Shown one piece after another: positions 17,311 to 26,479 of a stretch of 64,000 nucleotides of DNA. Position 1 is the first letter of the stretch. Each line of letters starts with the position of its first letter. The stretch is from Frankineae bacterium MT45 (GTDB taxonomy: Bacteria > Actinomycetota > Actinomycetes > Mycobacteriales > Jatrophihabitantaceae), in the NCBI GenBank assembly GCA_900100325.1, contig LT629697.1:3717423-3781422 (forward strand), given 5' to 3'. The notes below the pieces were generated by a model that was given only the letters and a program-made list of their open reading frames with translations, had not been told where the DNA came from and did no database searches. A program made the position numbers and the translations under genes.

Positions 17311-17329
17311 GGTCAATACTTCGTTGACC
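17311..17329. promoter_or_regulatory. Probable TetR operator (inverted repeat)
   Basis: GGTCAA-TACTTCG-TTGACC is a perfect 6-base inverted repeat with a 7-base spacer, 20 bases upstream of the TetR start and three bases after the polyprenyl synthase stop. Size and position fit a TetR dimer site. No protein-DNA data are available from sequence. Confidence 0.55.
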
Positions 17330-17331
17330 GC

Positions 17332-18345
17332 TCAACCAGTTCGGGCCACGACCAGTTCGACGACGGCTGAGAACCCGGCCCGGGCCGGGAGATCGGGTAG
17401 TTCGGCCAGCATTTCCCGGGCCGCCACCGCGTAGCCGTCGAGCGTCTCGCGGGCCTGCCGTAGTGCGGCGGAGGCGCGCAGCAAGTTCAGCGCCTCGGCA
17501 TGCTCGGCATCGTCGTAGATCGGGCCGCGCACCAGTTCACGAAGCCGATCGTTGGCCGGATCGGTGTCACGCAGGGCGTAGAGGACCGGCAGCGTCGGGA
17601 TCCCCTCGCGCAGATCCGTGCCCGGTGTCTTCCCGGACTGGCTCGACTCGGACGCGACGTCGAGGATGTCGTCGGAGATCTGGAAGGCGACGCCGATGAT
17701 CTCGCCGATCCGGCGTAGCGTCTCCACGACCGCCGGGGTGCAGCCGGCGAAGAGTGCTCCGAACTGGGCGGCGGTCGCGATCAGCGAGCCGGTCTTGTCG
17801 GCCAGCACCGCCAGATAGTGCTCGATGTGGTCGTCATCTGGGCCGGGGCCGATCGTCTCGCGGATCTGGCCGGTGACCAGCCGCTCAAAGGTGCGAGCCT
17901 GGATGCGGACCGCCTCCGGACCGAGGTCGGCCAGAAGGTCGGAGGCCCGGGCGAAGAGGAAGTCACCGGTAAGGATGGCTACTGTGTTGGTCCAGCGCGC
18001 GTTGGCCGACTCCGCCCCTCGGCGCACACCGGCCTCGTCCATTACGTCGTCGTGGTAGAGCGTCGCCAGGTGGGTCAACTCCACCACCACCGCGGCGTCG
18101 ACGATCGCCGGCGCCTGCACGTCGCCGAAGTGCGCGGCGAGGACGGTCACCAGCGGGCGAAATCGCTTGCCGCCGGCGTCGACCAGGTAGCGGGCGGCGA
18201 CGTCCAGGAACTCGTAGTCGGAACTGACGCTGGCGCGCAGCGCCTTCTCCACGTCAGCGACCCGGCTACGGACCGAGTCGGCCAAATCCGAATCGGGGAA
18301 GTCGACCCCGAGCAGGGCGATGTTGCCCTGACCAACGCTGCTCAC
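17332..18345 (-). CDS. Polyprenyl diphosphate synthase (menaquinone side chain, hepta/octaprenyl type)
   Basis: Adds isopentenyl diphosphate units trans to make the long prenyl chain of menaquinone. 337 residues. The first Asp-rich motif is LYHDDVMDEA (Asp99, Asp100, Asp103) and the second FQISDDILDVASE, with GGKRFRPLV near residue 58. The start GTG overlaps the nuoN stop as GTGA, so it is the last gene of the nuo operon; the same order is known in Streptomyces. That context supports a quinone role over other prenyl products. The product chain length cannot be fixed by eye. Confidence 0.92.
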   Translation of the reverse strand: MSSVGQGNIALLGVDFPDSDLADSVRSRVADVEKALRASVSSDYEFLDVAARYLVDAGGKRFRPLVTVLAAHFGDVQAPAIVDAAVVVELTHLATLYHDDVMDEAGVRRGAESANARWTNTVAILTGDFLFARASDLLADLGPEAVRIQARTFERLVTGQIRETIGPGPDDDHIEHYLAVLADKTGSLIATAAQFGALFAGCTPAVVETLRRIGEIIGVAFQISDDILDVASESSQSGKTPGTDLREGIPTLPVLYALRDTDPANDRLRELVRGPIYDDAEHAEALNLLRASAALRQARETLDGYAVAAREMLAELPDLPARAGFSAVVELVVARTG

Positions 18346-19904
18346 TTGTAGAGGAATGCGGATCTGGCTGCGAGGTCGAGCAGCGGCTGCGGGATGATCC
18401 CCAGCACGACCGTGGCGGCGGCGCTGAACGAGACGGCGATCGCAGTCGCCGACGACGGGATGGCCACGGTCGGTGCATTCTCCGGGGGCTCGGCAAAGAA
18501 CATCATCACCACGATACGCAGGTAGTAGAAGGCGGCGATGGCCGAGCAGATGAGCGCGATGACGACCAGCGGTCCAGCGTCATGCCAGGCCGCCTTGAAG
18601 ATGACGAACTTTCCGATGAAGCCGGCGGTGAGCGGAATACCGGCCATCGACATCAGCAGGATGGTCATGGTGACCGCGAAGAGCGGGCTCTTGCGGGCCA
18701 ACCCGGACCACTGCGAGAGATGAGCCGCCTCGCCGTCGGCGTCGCGGACCAGCGTGGTGAGCCCGAAGGCGGCCACCGTCGCCAGACCGTAGGTCACCAG
18801 GTAGAAGAGCGTCCCCGAGATGGCGTCGGTGGAGGTTGCCGTGAGACCGACCAGCAGGAAGCCGGCGTGGGCGATCGAGGAGTAGGCCAGGATGCGCTTC
18901 ACGTCGGTCTGGGTGAGACCGAAGACAGCTCCGACCAGCATCGAGGTGATCGCCACGGCCCAGATGACCGGGCGCCACTCCCAGGTCGTCGAGATGACAC
19001 CGACGTAGAGGACGCGCAGGATGGCGCCGAAGGCGGCGATCTTGGTGCAGGAGGCCATGAAGGCGGTGACCGGCGTCGGCGAGCCCTGGTAAACGTCCGG
19101 GGTCCAGTTGTGGAACGGGGCGACACCGGCCTTGAAGAGGAGGCCGACGAGGAGCAGCCCCATGCCCATGTACAGCAGCACATCCGACTTACCGGAGCCC
19201 TGTGACGCGGCGAGGATCGCCGACAGGTCGACCGAATTGGCGTAGCCGTAGAGCAGGGCCAAGCCGTAGAGGAAGAAAGCCGAAGCGAAGGCGCCGAGGA
19301 GGAAGTACTTGAGCGCGGCCTCCTGCGAGAGGAGGCGGCGCCGACGGGCCATGCCGGCCATCAGGTACAGCGGGAGCGAAAGCACCTCCAGCGCGATGAA
19401 CATCAGCAGCAGGTTGTTGGCCAGCGGGAAGATCAGCATCCCGGCCACCGCGAAGAGGCCGAGCGGGAAGATCTCGGTCTGGACGCGCTCGGTGCGGTTG
19501 AGCTCCCGGTCGCGCTGCGAGCCCACGACGAGTGCGGCCTGGGCCACGATGGCGCTGCCGGTGTCGACGCCCCGCTCAGCCATCAGCAGGAAGGAGAGGA
19601 AGGCCAGGATGAGGATCGAGCCCTGGATAAAGAGCCCCGCCCCGTCGACCGAGATGGCGCCGGCGACGGTCGAGAGCTCCACGTTGTGCAGCAGCGCCAC
19701 CGTGACCAGAGCGGCCAGCAGACCGAGCAGACTCACTCCCAGTTGCAGATTGAAGCGATCCTTGCGCGGGATGACGGCCTCGACCAGGACGCCGACGCAG
19801 GCGGTGATCAGCACGATGAGAATCGGCGCCAGCGCGTGGTAGGCGATCGACGGCGCGTGCAGCGCCGGCGTGTCACTGGCGGCCAGTAAGTAGTGCGAAG
19901 TCAC
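18342..19904 (-). CDS. nuoN: NADH-quinone oxidoreductase subunit N
   Basis: Antiporter-like membrane subunit of complex I, 520 residues with about 14 membrane helices. Recognisable stretches are FIALEVLSLPLYLMAGMARR, ALKYFLLGAFASAFFLYGLA, LLFKAGVAPFHNWTPDVYQG with the channel lysine, TQTDVKRILAYSSIAHAGF and the C-terminal SMAGIPLTAGFIGKF. It starts at 19904, overlapping nuoM by four bases, and its stop overlaps the polyprenyl synthase start. An insertion of charged residues (SQRDRELNRTERVQTE) between the third and fourth helices follows the usual actinobacterial form. Confidence 0.96.
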   Translation of the reverse strand: MTSHYLLAASDTPALHAPSIAYHALAPILIVLITACVGVLVEAVIPRKDRFNLQLGVSLLGLLAALVTVALLHNVELSTVAGAISVDGAGLFIQGSILILAFLSFLLMAERGVDTGSAIVAQAALVVGSQRDRELNRTERVQTEIFPLGLFAVAGMLIFPLANNLLLMFIALEVLSLPLYLMAGMARRRRLLSQEAALKYFLLGAFASAFFLYGLALLYGYANSVDLSAILAASQGSGKSDVLLYMGMGLLLVGLLFKAGVAPFHNWTPDVYQGSPTPVTAFMASCTKIAAFGAILRVLYVGVISTTWEWRPVIWAVAITSMLVGAVFGLTQTDVKRILAYSSIAHAGFLLVGLTATSTDAISGTLFYLVTYGLATVAAFGLTTLVRDADGEAAHLSQWSGLARKSPLFAVTMTILLMSMAGIPLTAGFIGKFVIFKAAWHDAGPLVVIALICSAIAAFYYLRIVVMMFFAEPPENAPTVAIPSSATAIAVSFSAAATVVLGIIPQPLLDLAARSAFLYK

Positions 19905-21448
19905 TTGACTCCTCCGTGGACGGACGCGGGAAGTGGATCAGTGACGCCGACGTCATGCAACGTCGCTTGCACTGCAGGGTTGATCACGTCGAGCACGGGT
20001 TTCGGGTACACGCCCAGGAAGATGATCAATGCCAGCAGCGGCGCCACTGCGCAGATCTCGCGCTTGTCGAGGTCTTTGAACTTCTTCACCTTGTCGATGA
20101 CCGGCCCCTGCATGGTGCGCTGGTACAGGTAGAGCACGTAGATCGCGGCGAGCACGATCCCCAGGGTCGCGAGGATCGCGATGGCCTTGTGCCGGGTGAA
20201 GGTACCGACGAGCACCAGGAATTCACTGATGAAGGTGCTCATGCCGGGGAGGGCGATGGCGGAGAGGCCGGCGAGCAGGAAGGCGCCACCCAACCGCGGG
20301 GTGATCTTCGCCGTCCCGGCGTAGTCGGCGATCTGGCGGCTCTTGCCGCGGGCGATCAGCATGCCGATGACGATGAAGAGGACACCGGTGGAGAAGCCGT
20401 GGTTGACCATGTAGAAGACGGCGCCGGTGCCACCCTGGGTGGTGAAGGCGAAGATTCCGATCCCGATGTAGCCGAAGTGGGCGATCGAGGTGTACGAGAT
20501 AAGCCGCTTCATGTCCCGCTGGCCGATCGCCACGAAGGCGGCGTAGAGGATCCCGACCACCGACAGGACGAGCACGGTCGGCGCGAACCACTTGGAGGCC
20601 GCCGGGAAGAGCGGCAGGCAGTAGCGCAGGAAGCCGAAGGTACCGACCTTGTCGAGGACACCGACCAGGATGGCGGCGCCGCCGGATGGGGCCTCGGAAC
20701 CGGCATCAGGCAGCCAGGTGTGGAAAGGCACCAGCGGTGCCTTGATCGCGAAGGCGATGAAGAAGCCGAGGAAGAGCCACTTCTGCGTCGCGTTGTCGGG
20801 GATCGTCCCGATCAGCTCGCTGAAGGCGAAGGTGCTCTTGCCGCTCGTGATGTAGAGCCCGATCACCGAGGCGAGCATGAGCAGGCCGCCGACGAGCGAA
20901 TACAGGAAGAACTTCATCGCCGCGTACTGACGGCGCGGGCCGCCGAAGAATCCGATGATGAAGTACATCGGAACCAGCATCGCCTCGAAGAAGACGTAGA
21001 AGAGGAAGACGTCGGTGACGACGAAGACACCGATCATGAAGAATTCCAGCAGCAGCAAGAGCCCGAAGAAGGTCTTGACGCTCCGCGGCTTCTCGTCGGC
21101 CTCCTCGTACCCCTCGACGCTGTCGAAGGACTTCCAGGACGCCAGGATCACACACGGCACGAGGATCACCGACATGCCAACGAGGACGAAGGCGATGCCG
21201 TCCACCCCGAAGGCGAAGTGCACACCGAGCGACTTGATCCAGTTCCAGCTTCCCTGGAACTGGAAGCGGGGGGCGGTCGGGCTGGTGTCGTAGGCGATGG
21301 CCAGGACACCGGTGTAGACCACCGTGATCAGCGAGACGCCGAGCGCCGTGACCTTGGCCGCCTCGTTCTGGGCAGCGGGCAGGGAGAAGACAGCGATCGA
21401 CCCGAGAAGCGGGATCAGGATCAGGACAACGAGGGCAACGTTGTGCAT
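19901..21448 (-). CDS. nuoM: NADH-quinone oxidoreductase subunit M
   Basis: Antiporter-like proton-translocating subunit, 515 residues from ATG at 21448 (MHNVALVVLILIPLLGS). The open frame extends to 21643 but that part lies inside nuoL and has no membrane character. Landmarks: the conserved Glu region YVFFEAMLVPMYFIIGFFGG, AFAIKAPLVPFHTWLPDAGS, QRDMKRLISYTSIAHFGYIG and LSAIALPGMSTFISEF. Overlaps nuoL (ATGA) and nuoN by four bases. Confidence 0.96.
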   Translation of the reverse strand: MHNVALVVLILIPLLGSIAVFSLPAAQNEAAKVTALGVSLITVVYTGVLAIAYDTSPTAPRFQFQGSWNWIKSLGVHFAFGVDGIAFVLVGMSVILVPCVILASWKSFDSVEGYEEADEKPRSVKTFFGLLLLLEFFMIGVFVVTDVFLFYVFFEAMLVPMYFIIGFFGGPRRQYAAMKFFLYSLVGGLLMLASVIGLYITSGKSTFAFSELIGTIPDNATQKWLFLGFFIAFAIKAPLVPFHTWLPDAGSEAPSGGAAILVGVLDKVGTFGFLRYCLPLFPAASKWFAPTVLVLSVVGILYAAFVAIGQRDMKRLISYTSIAHFGYIGIGIFAFTTQGGTGAVFYMVNHGFSTGVLFIVIGMLIARGKSRQIADYAGTAKITPRLGGAFLLAGLSAIALPGMSTFISEFLVLVGTFTRHKAIAILATLGIVLAAIYVLYLYQRTMQGPVIDKVKKFKDLDKREICAVAPLLALIIFLGVYPKPVLDVINPAVQATLHDVGVTDPLPASVHGGVK

Positions 21449-23361
21449 CAGATGAACCTCACGCCGAGCAGGACGGCGACGACGACGAGTGTGCCCAGGA
21501 GCATCGAGAGCGCATAACTTCGGACGAATCCGTTCTGTGTTCGGCGGAGCCGGGCTGATCCCCCACCGAGCGCGGCGGCCAGTCCGTTGACGCCCCCGTC
21601 GATACCCCGGTTGTCGGCGAAGACGAGTGCGCGGGTCAGCCACTGGCCGGGGCGCATGAGTACGGCCTCGTTGAAGGCGTCGGCGTAGAGGTTGTTGCGA
21701 GCGGCCGTCGTAATCGGCGTGACGCCGACCGGCGCGGTGGAGGGAACCTCGCGCTGTCCGAAGACCACGTAGGCGCCGGCGACGCCGCCGGCGACGACGA
21801 TCAGGGTGATCAGGGTGAGCACGATCGGGGAGATGGTGTGGACGCCCTCTTCGACCGACGGGCCGACCGACGGGGTGAGCCAGTTCTGGACGGCACCGCC
21901 GTACACCATCAGCCCGCCAGCGACGAGGGAGAAGAAGGCCAGGATCAGCATCGGGATCGTCATGACCTTCGGTGCCTCATGCGGGTGGACGTCATCCTCC
22001 CAGCGCTTCTCGCCGAAGAAGGTCATGATCAGCGCGCGGGTCATGTAGAACGCGGTCAGGCCGGCGCCGATCAACGCCACGATGCCGAGAATCCAGCCCG
22101 AGGTGCCACCCTTGTCGAAGGCGGCCTCGATGATCTTGTCCTTCGTGAAGTACCCGGTGGCGAAGGGGAAGCCGATGATCGCCAGATACCCGCAGACGAA
22201 GACGGCGAAGGTTATCGGCATGACTTTTCGCAGCCCGCCGAAGCGGCGCATATCGATCCGGTCGTTCATCGCATGCATCACCGCGCCGGCCGAGAGGAAG
22301 AGCGCCGCCTTGAAGAAGCCGTGGCCGAGGAGATGCATGATCGCGATCGCGTAGACGCCGTTGCCCAGACCGGCGGCCAGGAACATGTAGCCGATCTGGC
22401 TGACCGTGGAGTAGGCGAGCACCTTCTTGAGATCGTCCTGGCCGAAGGCGCAGATGCAGCCGTAGAGCAGGGTGATGGCACCGATGATGGTGACGACGGT
22501 GCGGGCGGCCTCGGAGAGGTCGAAGATCGGCGCCGAGCGGCAGATCAGGTAGACGCCAGCGGTGACCATGGTTGCCGCGTGGATCAGGGCCGAGACCGGG
22601 GTCGGGCCCTCCATGGCGTCCGGGAGCCAGGTCTGCAGTGGGAACTGACCGGACTTTCCGCAGGCACCGAGGAGCAGCATCAGTCCGATCGCGGTGATCG
22701 CCGCACCACTCACGCCCGGGTGACCCCCGGCCAGGGCACCGAAGACACCGGAGAAGGAGGTGGTGCCCAGGTAGGCGAACATCAGCATGATGGCGATCGA
22801 GAGTCCGACGTCACCGACACGGTTGGCGATGAATGCCTTCTTGGCCGCCGTGGCGGCGGATGCGCGGTCGTAGTAGTAGCCGATGAGCAGGTAGGACGCC
22901 ACACCGACGCCCTCCCAGCCGACGTAGAGGACGAGGTACCCATTGGCCAGCACCAGCAGCAGCATGGCGGCGATGAAGAGGTTGAAGTAGCCGAAGAAGC
23001 GACGGCGCCCTGGATCGTGATCCATGTAGCCCACGGCGTAGATGTGGATCAGCGACCCGACCCCGGTGATGAGCAGGGCGAAGGTCAGCGAGAGCGGGTC
23101 GATGAGGAAGCCGGCGTCAACGTTGAAGGAACCGACCGAGACCCAGTTGAAGAGGTGCAGGTTCACCTCGCGGGAACTCTGTGATTTCACGGAGAAGAAG
23201 AGCGCGACCGTGATCACGAAGAGCACGATGGGAACAGCCGCACCGAGCAGGTGGCCCCACTTGTCCGCGCGCTTGCCCGCCAGCAGCAGGATCGCCGCTG
23301 AGATCGCGGGCAGCGCGACGAGCAGCCATGCGGCAGACTGGATTCCAGTAGCTTGAATCAC
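21448..23361 (-). CDS. nuoL: NADH-quinone oxidoreductase subunit L
   Basis: Largest membrane subunit, 637 residues from GTG at 23361, a proton-pumping antiporter-like module with a long lateral helix in its C-terminal part. Recognisable: YLVLYVGWEGVGVASYLLIG, KSGQFPLQTWLPDAMEGPTP, VSALIHAATMVTAGVYLI, GQDDLKKVLAYSTVSQIGYM and the C-terminal amphipathic/terminal helix around YALSMLLGTLVVVAVLLG. Length is in the usual range. Separated from nuoK by 20 bases. Confidence 0.97.
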   Translation of the reverse strand: MIQATGIQSAAWLLVALPAISAAILLLAGKRADKWGHLLGAAVPIVLFVITVALFFSVKSQSSREVNLHLFNWVSVGSFNVDAGFLIDPLSLTFALLITGVGSLIHIYAVGYMDHDPGRRRFFGYFNLFIAAMLLLVLANGYLVLYVGWEGVGVASYLLIGYYYDRASAATAAKKAFIANRVGDVGLSIAIMLMFAYLGTTSFSGVFGALAGGHPGVSGAAITAIGLMLLLGACGKSGQFPLQTWLPDAMEGPTPVSALIHAATMVTAGVYLICRSAPIFDLSEAARTVVTIIGAITLLYGCICAFGQDDLKKVLAYSTVSQIGYMFLAAGLGNGVYAIAIMHLLGHGFFKAALFLSAGAVMHAMNDRIDMRRFGGLRKVMPITFAVFVCGYLAIIGFPFATGYFTKDKIIEAAFDKGGTSGWILGIVALIGAGLTAFYMTRALIMTFFGEKRWEDDVHPHEAPKVMTIPMLILAFFSLVAGGLMVYGGAVQNWLTPSVGPSVEEGVHTISPIVLTLITLIVVAGGVAGAYVVFGQREVPSTAPVGVTPITTAARNNLYADAFNEAVLMRPGQWLTRALVFADNRGIDGGVNGLAAALGGGSARLRRTQNGFVRSYALSMLLGTLVVVAVLLGVRFI

Positions 23362-23381
23362 GTCGTAATTCCCTTTGATTC

Positions 23382-23681
23382 CTAGTACTTCAGCAGGTTC
23401 GCGTCGTCAACGGACGCGGATCTGCGGGTTCGGAAGATGGACATGATGATGGCCAGACCGACCACGACCTCGGCCGCTGCGACGACCATGACGTAGAACG
23501 CGATGATCTGGCCGTCGAGCGAGCCGTTGATCCGCGAGAAGGTGACCAGGGTCAGGTTCACCGCGTTGAGCATCAGTTCCACGCACATGAAGACAACGAT
23601 CGCGTTGCGTCGCACCAACACACCGACGGCACCGATCGTGAAGAGCGCTGCCGAGAGCACCAGATAGTAGGTAGGACTCAT
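23382..23681 (-). CDS. nuoK: NADH-quinone oxidoreductase subunit K
   Basis: A 99-residue three-helix membrane subunit of normal length: [38 protein letters not shown] carrying the conserved membrane Glu, and [19 protein letters not shown] carrying the second Glu. These two Glu residues belong to the proton path of complex I. Begins five bases after nuoJ. Confidence 0.96.
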   Translation of the reverse strand: MSPTYYLVLSAALFTIGAVGVLVRRNAIVVFMCVELMLNAVNLTLVTFSRINGSLDGQIIAFYVMVVAAAEVVVGLAIIMSIFRTRRSASVDDANLLKY

Positions 23682-23686
23682 GTCGG

Positions 23687-24493
23687 TTACTTCTCTCCGG
23701 AGTTGGGGAGGCCGGTTTGATGGGGGTAGTACTGCTGTGGGGCGTCCAGCGAGACGTCGGTTCCACCTGGGGTGGAGGCCATCACCGACTCGGTGGAGAT
23801 AGACCCGTCGGGGAGCAGCGCCGGGGTGCCGATCGAGTTTCCGCTGGAGAGCACGCCCGGTCCGGGCAGCGGCTGGGGACGACCGGAGCGGATCCGCTCC
23901 CGGGCCACCGCCTTCTGCGACGGCTTCGGCTCGTCCCGCTCGATGTGGGCCAGCACCATCGCCGCCACCGCCGCCACGATCAGCAGAGCCGAGGTGAGTT
24001 CAAAGGCGAAGAGGTACTTGGTGAAGATCAGCGAGGCCAGCGAGTTGACGTTGTGTCCGTCGCTGTTGGTCTGCGTCAGGTCGACCGGGGTTACGTCGGT
24101 GAAGGCGCGACCGATGCCGAGCGCCACGATGACGGCGAAGCCGAGGCCGATCAGGGTGGCCGCCACGCGCTGCCCGCGCAGCGTCTCGACGATCGAGTCG
24201 GAGGAGTCACGTCCGACGAGCATCAGCACGAAGAGGAAGAGGATCATGATCGCGCCGGTGTAGACGATGATCTGCACGAGCCCGATGAACGGGCCCTGCT
24301 CGATCAGGTAGATCATGCCCAGCGCCATCATGGTGGCGGCCAGCGACAGCGCCGAGTGCACCGCGTTGCGGAAGAGCACCATGCCGATGGCACCGGCGAG
24401 GGAGACCGGGGCCAGCACCCAGAAGGCGATCGCCTCGCCGAGCGGCACGTCGCCATGCATCAACGGCTGGCTAGAAGCTAGTAGTGCACTCAT
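23687..24493 (-). CDS. nuoJ: NADH-quinone oxidoreductase subunit J
   Basis: 268 residues. Five membrane helices in the first 180 residues, with [20 protein letters not shown] and the conserved [21 protein letters not shown] (written here in part: [18 protein letters not shown]). The remaining about 90 residues are hydrophilic and Pro/Gly/Ser-rich, a C-terminal extension common in actinobacterial NuoJ. Starts one base overlapping the nuoI stop (TGATG). Confidence 0.95.
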   Translation of the reverse strand: MSALLASSQPLMHGDVPLGEAIAFWVLAPVSLAGAIGMVLFRNAVHSALSLAATMMALGMIYLIEQGPFIGLVQIIVYTGAIMILFLFVLMLVGRDSSDSIVETLRGQRVAATLIGLGFAVIVALGIGRAFTDVTPVDLTQTNSDGHNVNSLASLIFTKYLFAFELTSALLIVAAVAAMVLAHIERDEPKPSQKAVARERIRSGRPQPLPGPGVLSSGNSIGTPALLPDGSISTESVMASTPGGTDVSLDAPQQYYPHQTGLPNSGEK

Positions 24494-25134
24494 CAGCCGT
24501 GGTGCCTTCCGACCTCGATGGCGTTTCCGGTAATCGGCCGGCCGGCGATGTTGGCCGAACTCTGCGGCTCACCCTGCTGCAGCGGGTCCTGCGAGTCGAC
24601 CGTGTAGTAGGCCTGCTCGTTGTCGCCCAGACGCATGGCGTGCGGCGGGGCCTCCATGCCGGGAAGCAGCGGGGCCATGAGCTGCTCCTTGGTGTAGATC
24701 AGCTCCTGGCGGTTGTCGAGGGCCAGCTCGTACTCGTTGCTCATCGTCAGCGACCGGGTCGGGCAGGCCTCGATGCACAATCCGCAGAAAATACAGCGCA
24801 GATAGTTGATCTGGTACACCTTGCCGTAGCGCTCTCCCGGTGAGAAACGAGCCTCTTCGGTGTTGTCGCCACCCTCGACGTAGATGGCATCGGCCGGGCA
24901 GGCCCACGCGCAGAGCTCGCAGCCGACGCACTTCTCCAGCCCGTCCGGGTGGCGGTTGAGCACGTGCCGCCCGTGGTAGCGCGGTGCCGTCGGGTAGACG
25001 TCGAACGGGTACTGCTCGGTGTAGACGTGCTTGAACATCGTCGAGAAGGTGAGTCCGAAGCCCTTGGCGAAACCGAGCAGGGTGCCACGAGGCTCCGCGT
25101 CGGTGTTCGGCCGCGGGGCGGTCTGGTCAGCCAT
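24493..25134 (-). CDS. nuoI: NADH-quinone oxidoreductase subunit I
   Basis: Peripheral-arm ferredoxin-type subunit carrying clusters N6a and N6b. 213 residues from ATG at 25134 ([17 protein letters not shown]); the frame reaches 25164 inside nuoH. The two [4Fe-4S] motifs are [12 protein letters not shown] and [12 protein letters not shown], spaced as usual, with [20 protein letters not shown] before them. The C-terminal 60 residues after the second motif are an actinobacterial-type extension. Overlaps nuoH by eight bases. Confidence 0.96.
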   Translation of the reverse strand: MADQTAPRPNTDAEPRGTLLGFAKGFGLTFSTMFKHVYTEQYPFDVYPTAPRYHGRHVLNRHPDGLEKCVGCELCAWACPADAIYVEGGDNTEEARFSPGERYGKVYQINYLRCIFCGLCIEACPTRSLTMSNEYELALDNRQELIYTKEQLMAPLLPGMEAPPHAMRLGDNEQAYYTVDSQDPLQQGEPQSSANIAGRPITGNAIEVGRHHG

Positions 25135-26479
25135 TGCTGGGGTCTCCCTTTCTGGCGGGGGCACCGGCCGGGGCAGAGCCGGCCGTCACCGAACCCGCGG
25201 GCGTGCTGGCCGTACGGACCGAGCGTCGAATCGGGGGGACGACGAGGTCCATCGGTGGAGTCGGGAAGGGCGGTGGGAGCGAGGCTTCGTACTCGTTCTC
25301 GTACTCCCGCTCGGCCGCGGCCCGCGCCGCCGACATCTCACGCGAGTAGAGGACGGCCAGAATCACCGCGACCACCGGGATGAAGACGACCCCGGAGGCC
25401 TCGAACCGGTTCCAACCACGCTGGGTGAGAACGTGGAAGGAGGTGAAGGCCATGATCCAGAGCAGGTTGATCGGGATGAGCACCTTCCAACCCAGATGCA
25501 TGAACTGGTCGTAGCGCATACGGGGCAGCGTGCCGCGCAGCCAGACGAAGACGAAGATGCAGGCGACGACCTTGAGGACGAACCAGATCACCGGGAACCA
25601 GCCCGAGTTGCAGCCACTCCAGATGGCGTGGACGCCCCAGGGCGCGTGCCAGCCGCCGAGGAAGAGCGTCGTCGCCAGAGCCGAGACCGTCACCATGTTG
25701 ATGTATTCGGCCAGGAAGAACATGGCGAACTTGAATGACGAGTACTCGGTGTGGAATCCGCCGACAAGTTCGGACTCTGCTTCGGCGAGGTCGAAGGGGG
25801 CACGGTTGGTCTCACCGACGACGCAGACGGCGTAGATGGCGAAGGAGACGAAGAGCGGGATCACGTTCCAGACGTGACTCTGCTGGGCCACGATCTCCGA
25901 GGTGGACATGCTGCCGGAGATGACGAAGACGGCCACCAGGGAGAGACCCATGCCGACTTCGTAGGAGATCATCTGGGCCGCTGAGCGCAGGCCACCGAGC
26001 AGCGGATACGTCGAGCCGGAGGCCCAGCCGGAGAGGACGATGCCGTAGACGCCGAGCGAGGAGCAGGCGAAGACGACGAGCACCCCGACCGGGAGGTCGG
26101 TCAGCTGCAGTTGCGTCTGGTGACCGAACATCGAGACGGTCGGACCGAACGGGATGACGCAGAAGGCCACGAACGCCGGGACCGCGGAGAGGATCGGGGC
26201 GATGAAGTAGACCGGCTTGTCGGCCAGGATCGGGATGATCTCTTCCTTGAAGGCGAGCTTCACGCCGTCGGCCAGGGACTGCAGGATTCCCCAGGGTCCG
26301 ACCCGGTTCGGGCCGATGCGGTTCTGCATCCGGCCGACGACCTTGCGCTCGAAGACGATCGAGAAGAGCGTCATCACGACCAGGAAGGCGAAGACCATCA
26401 GGACCTTGATGAGCACGAGCCAGACCGGCTCGCTGGTGAAGCCCGGCACATTGACGGACTCTGCGGTCGGGAGGCTCAT
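25127..26479 (-). CDS. nuoH: NADH-quinone oxidoreductase subunit H
   Basis: Membrane subunit forming the quinone chamber with NuoB and NuoD, 450 residues. Conserved loops [39 protein letters not shown]-type [20 protein letters not shown] and [20 protein letters not shown] (Glu residues of the quinone-pumping path) are intact; [20 protein letters not shown] ends the core. About 70 C-terminal residues are a cytoplasmic low-complexity tail. Starts at ATG 26479 overlapping the nuoG stop (ATGA). Confidence 0.97.
   Translation of the reverse strand: MSLPTAESVNVPGFTSEPVWLVLIKVLMVFAFLVVMTLFSIVFERKVVGRMQNRIGPNRVGPWGILQSLADGVKLAFKEEIIPILADKPVYFIAPILSAVPAFVAFCVIPFGPTVSMFGHQTQLQLTDLPVGVLVVFACSSLGVYGIVLSGWASGSTYPLLGGLRSAAQMISYEVGMGLSLVAVFVISGSMSTSEIVAQQSHVWNVIPLFVSFAIYAVCVVGETNRAPFDLAEAESELVGGFHTEYSSFKFAMFFLAEYINMVTVSALATTLFLGGWHAPWGVHAIWSGCNSGWFPVIWFVLKVVACIFVFVWLRGTLPRMRYDQFMHLGWKVLIPINLLWIMAFTSFHVLTQRGWNRFEASGVVFIPVVAVILAVLYSREMSAARAAAEREYENEYEASLPPPFPTPPMDLVVPPIRRSVRTASTPAGSVTAGSAPAGAPARKGDPSNG

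Noticed and set aside
19916-21517. 533-codon plus-strand frame opposite nuoM
   Set aside because: Charged low-complexity shadow of a membrane-protein gene; the reverse strand is a clear NuoM.
21838-23184. 448-codon plus-strand frame opposite nuoL
   Set aside because: Shadow caused by high GC at third positions; NuoL on the other strand is complete.
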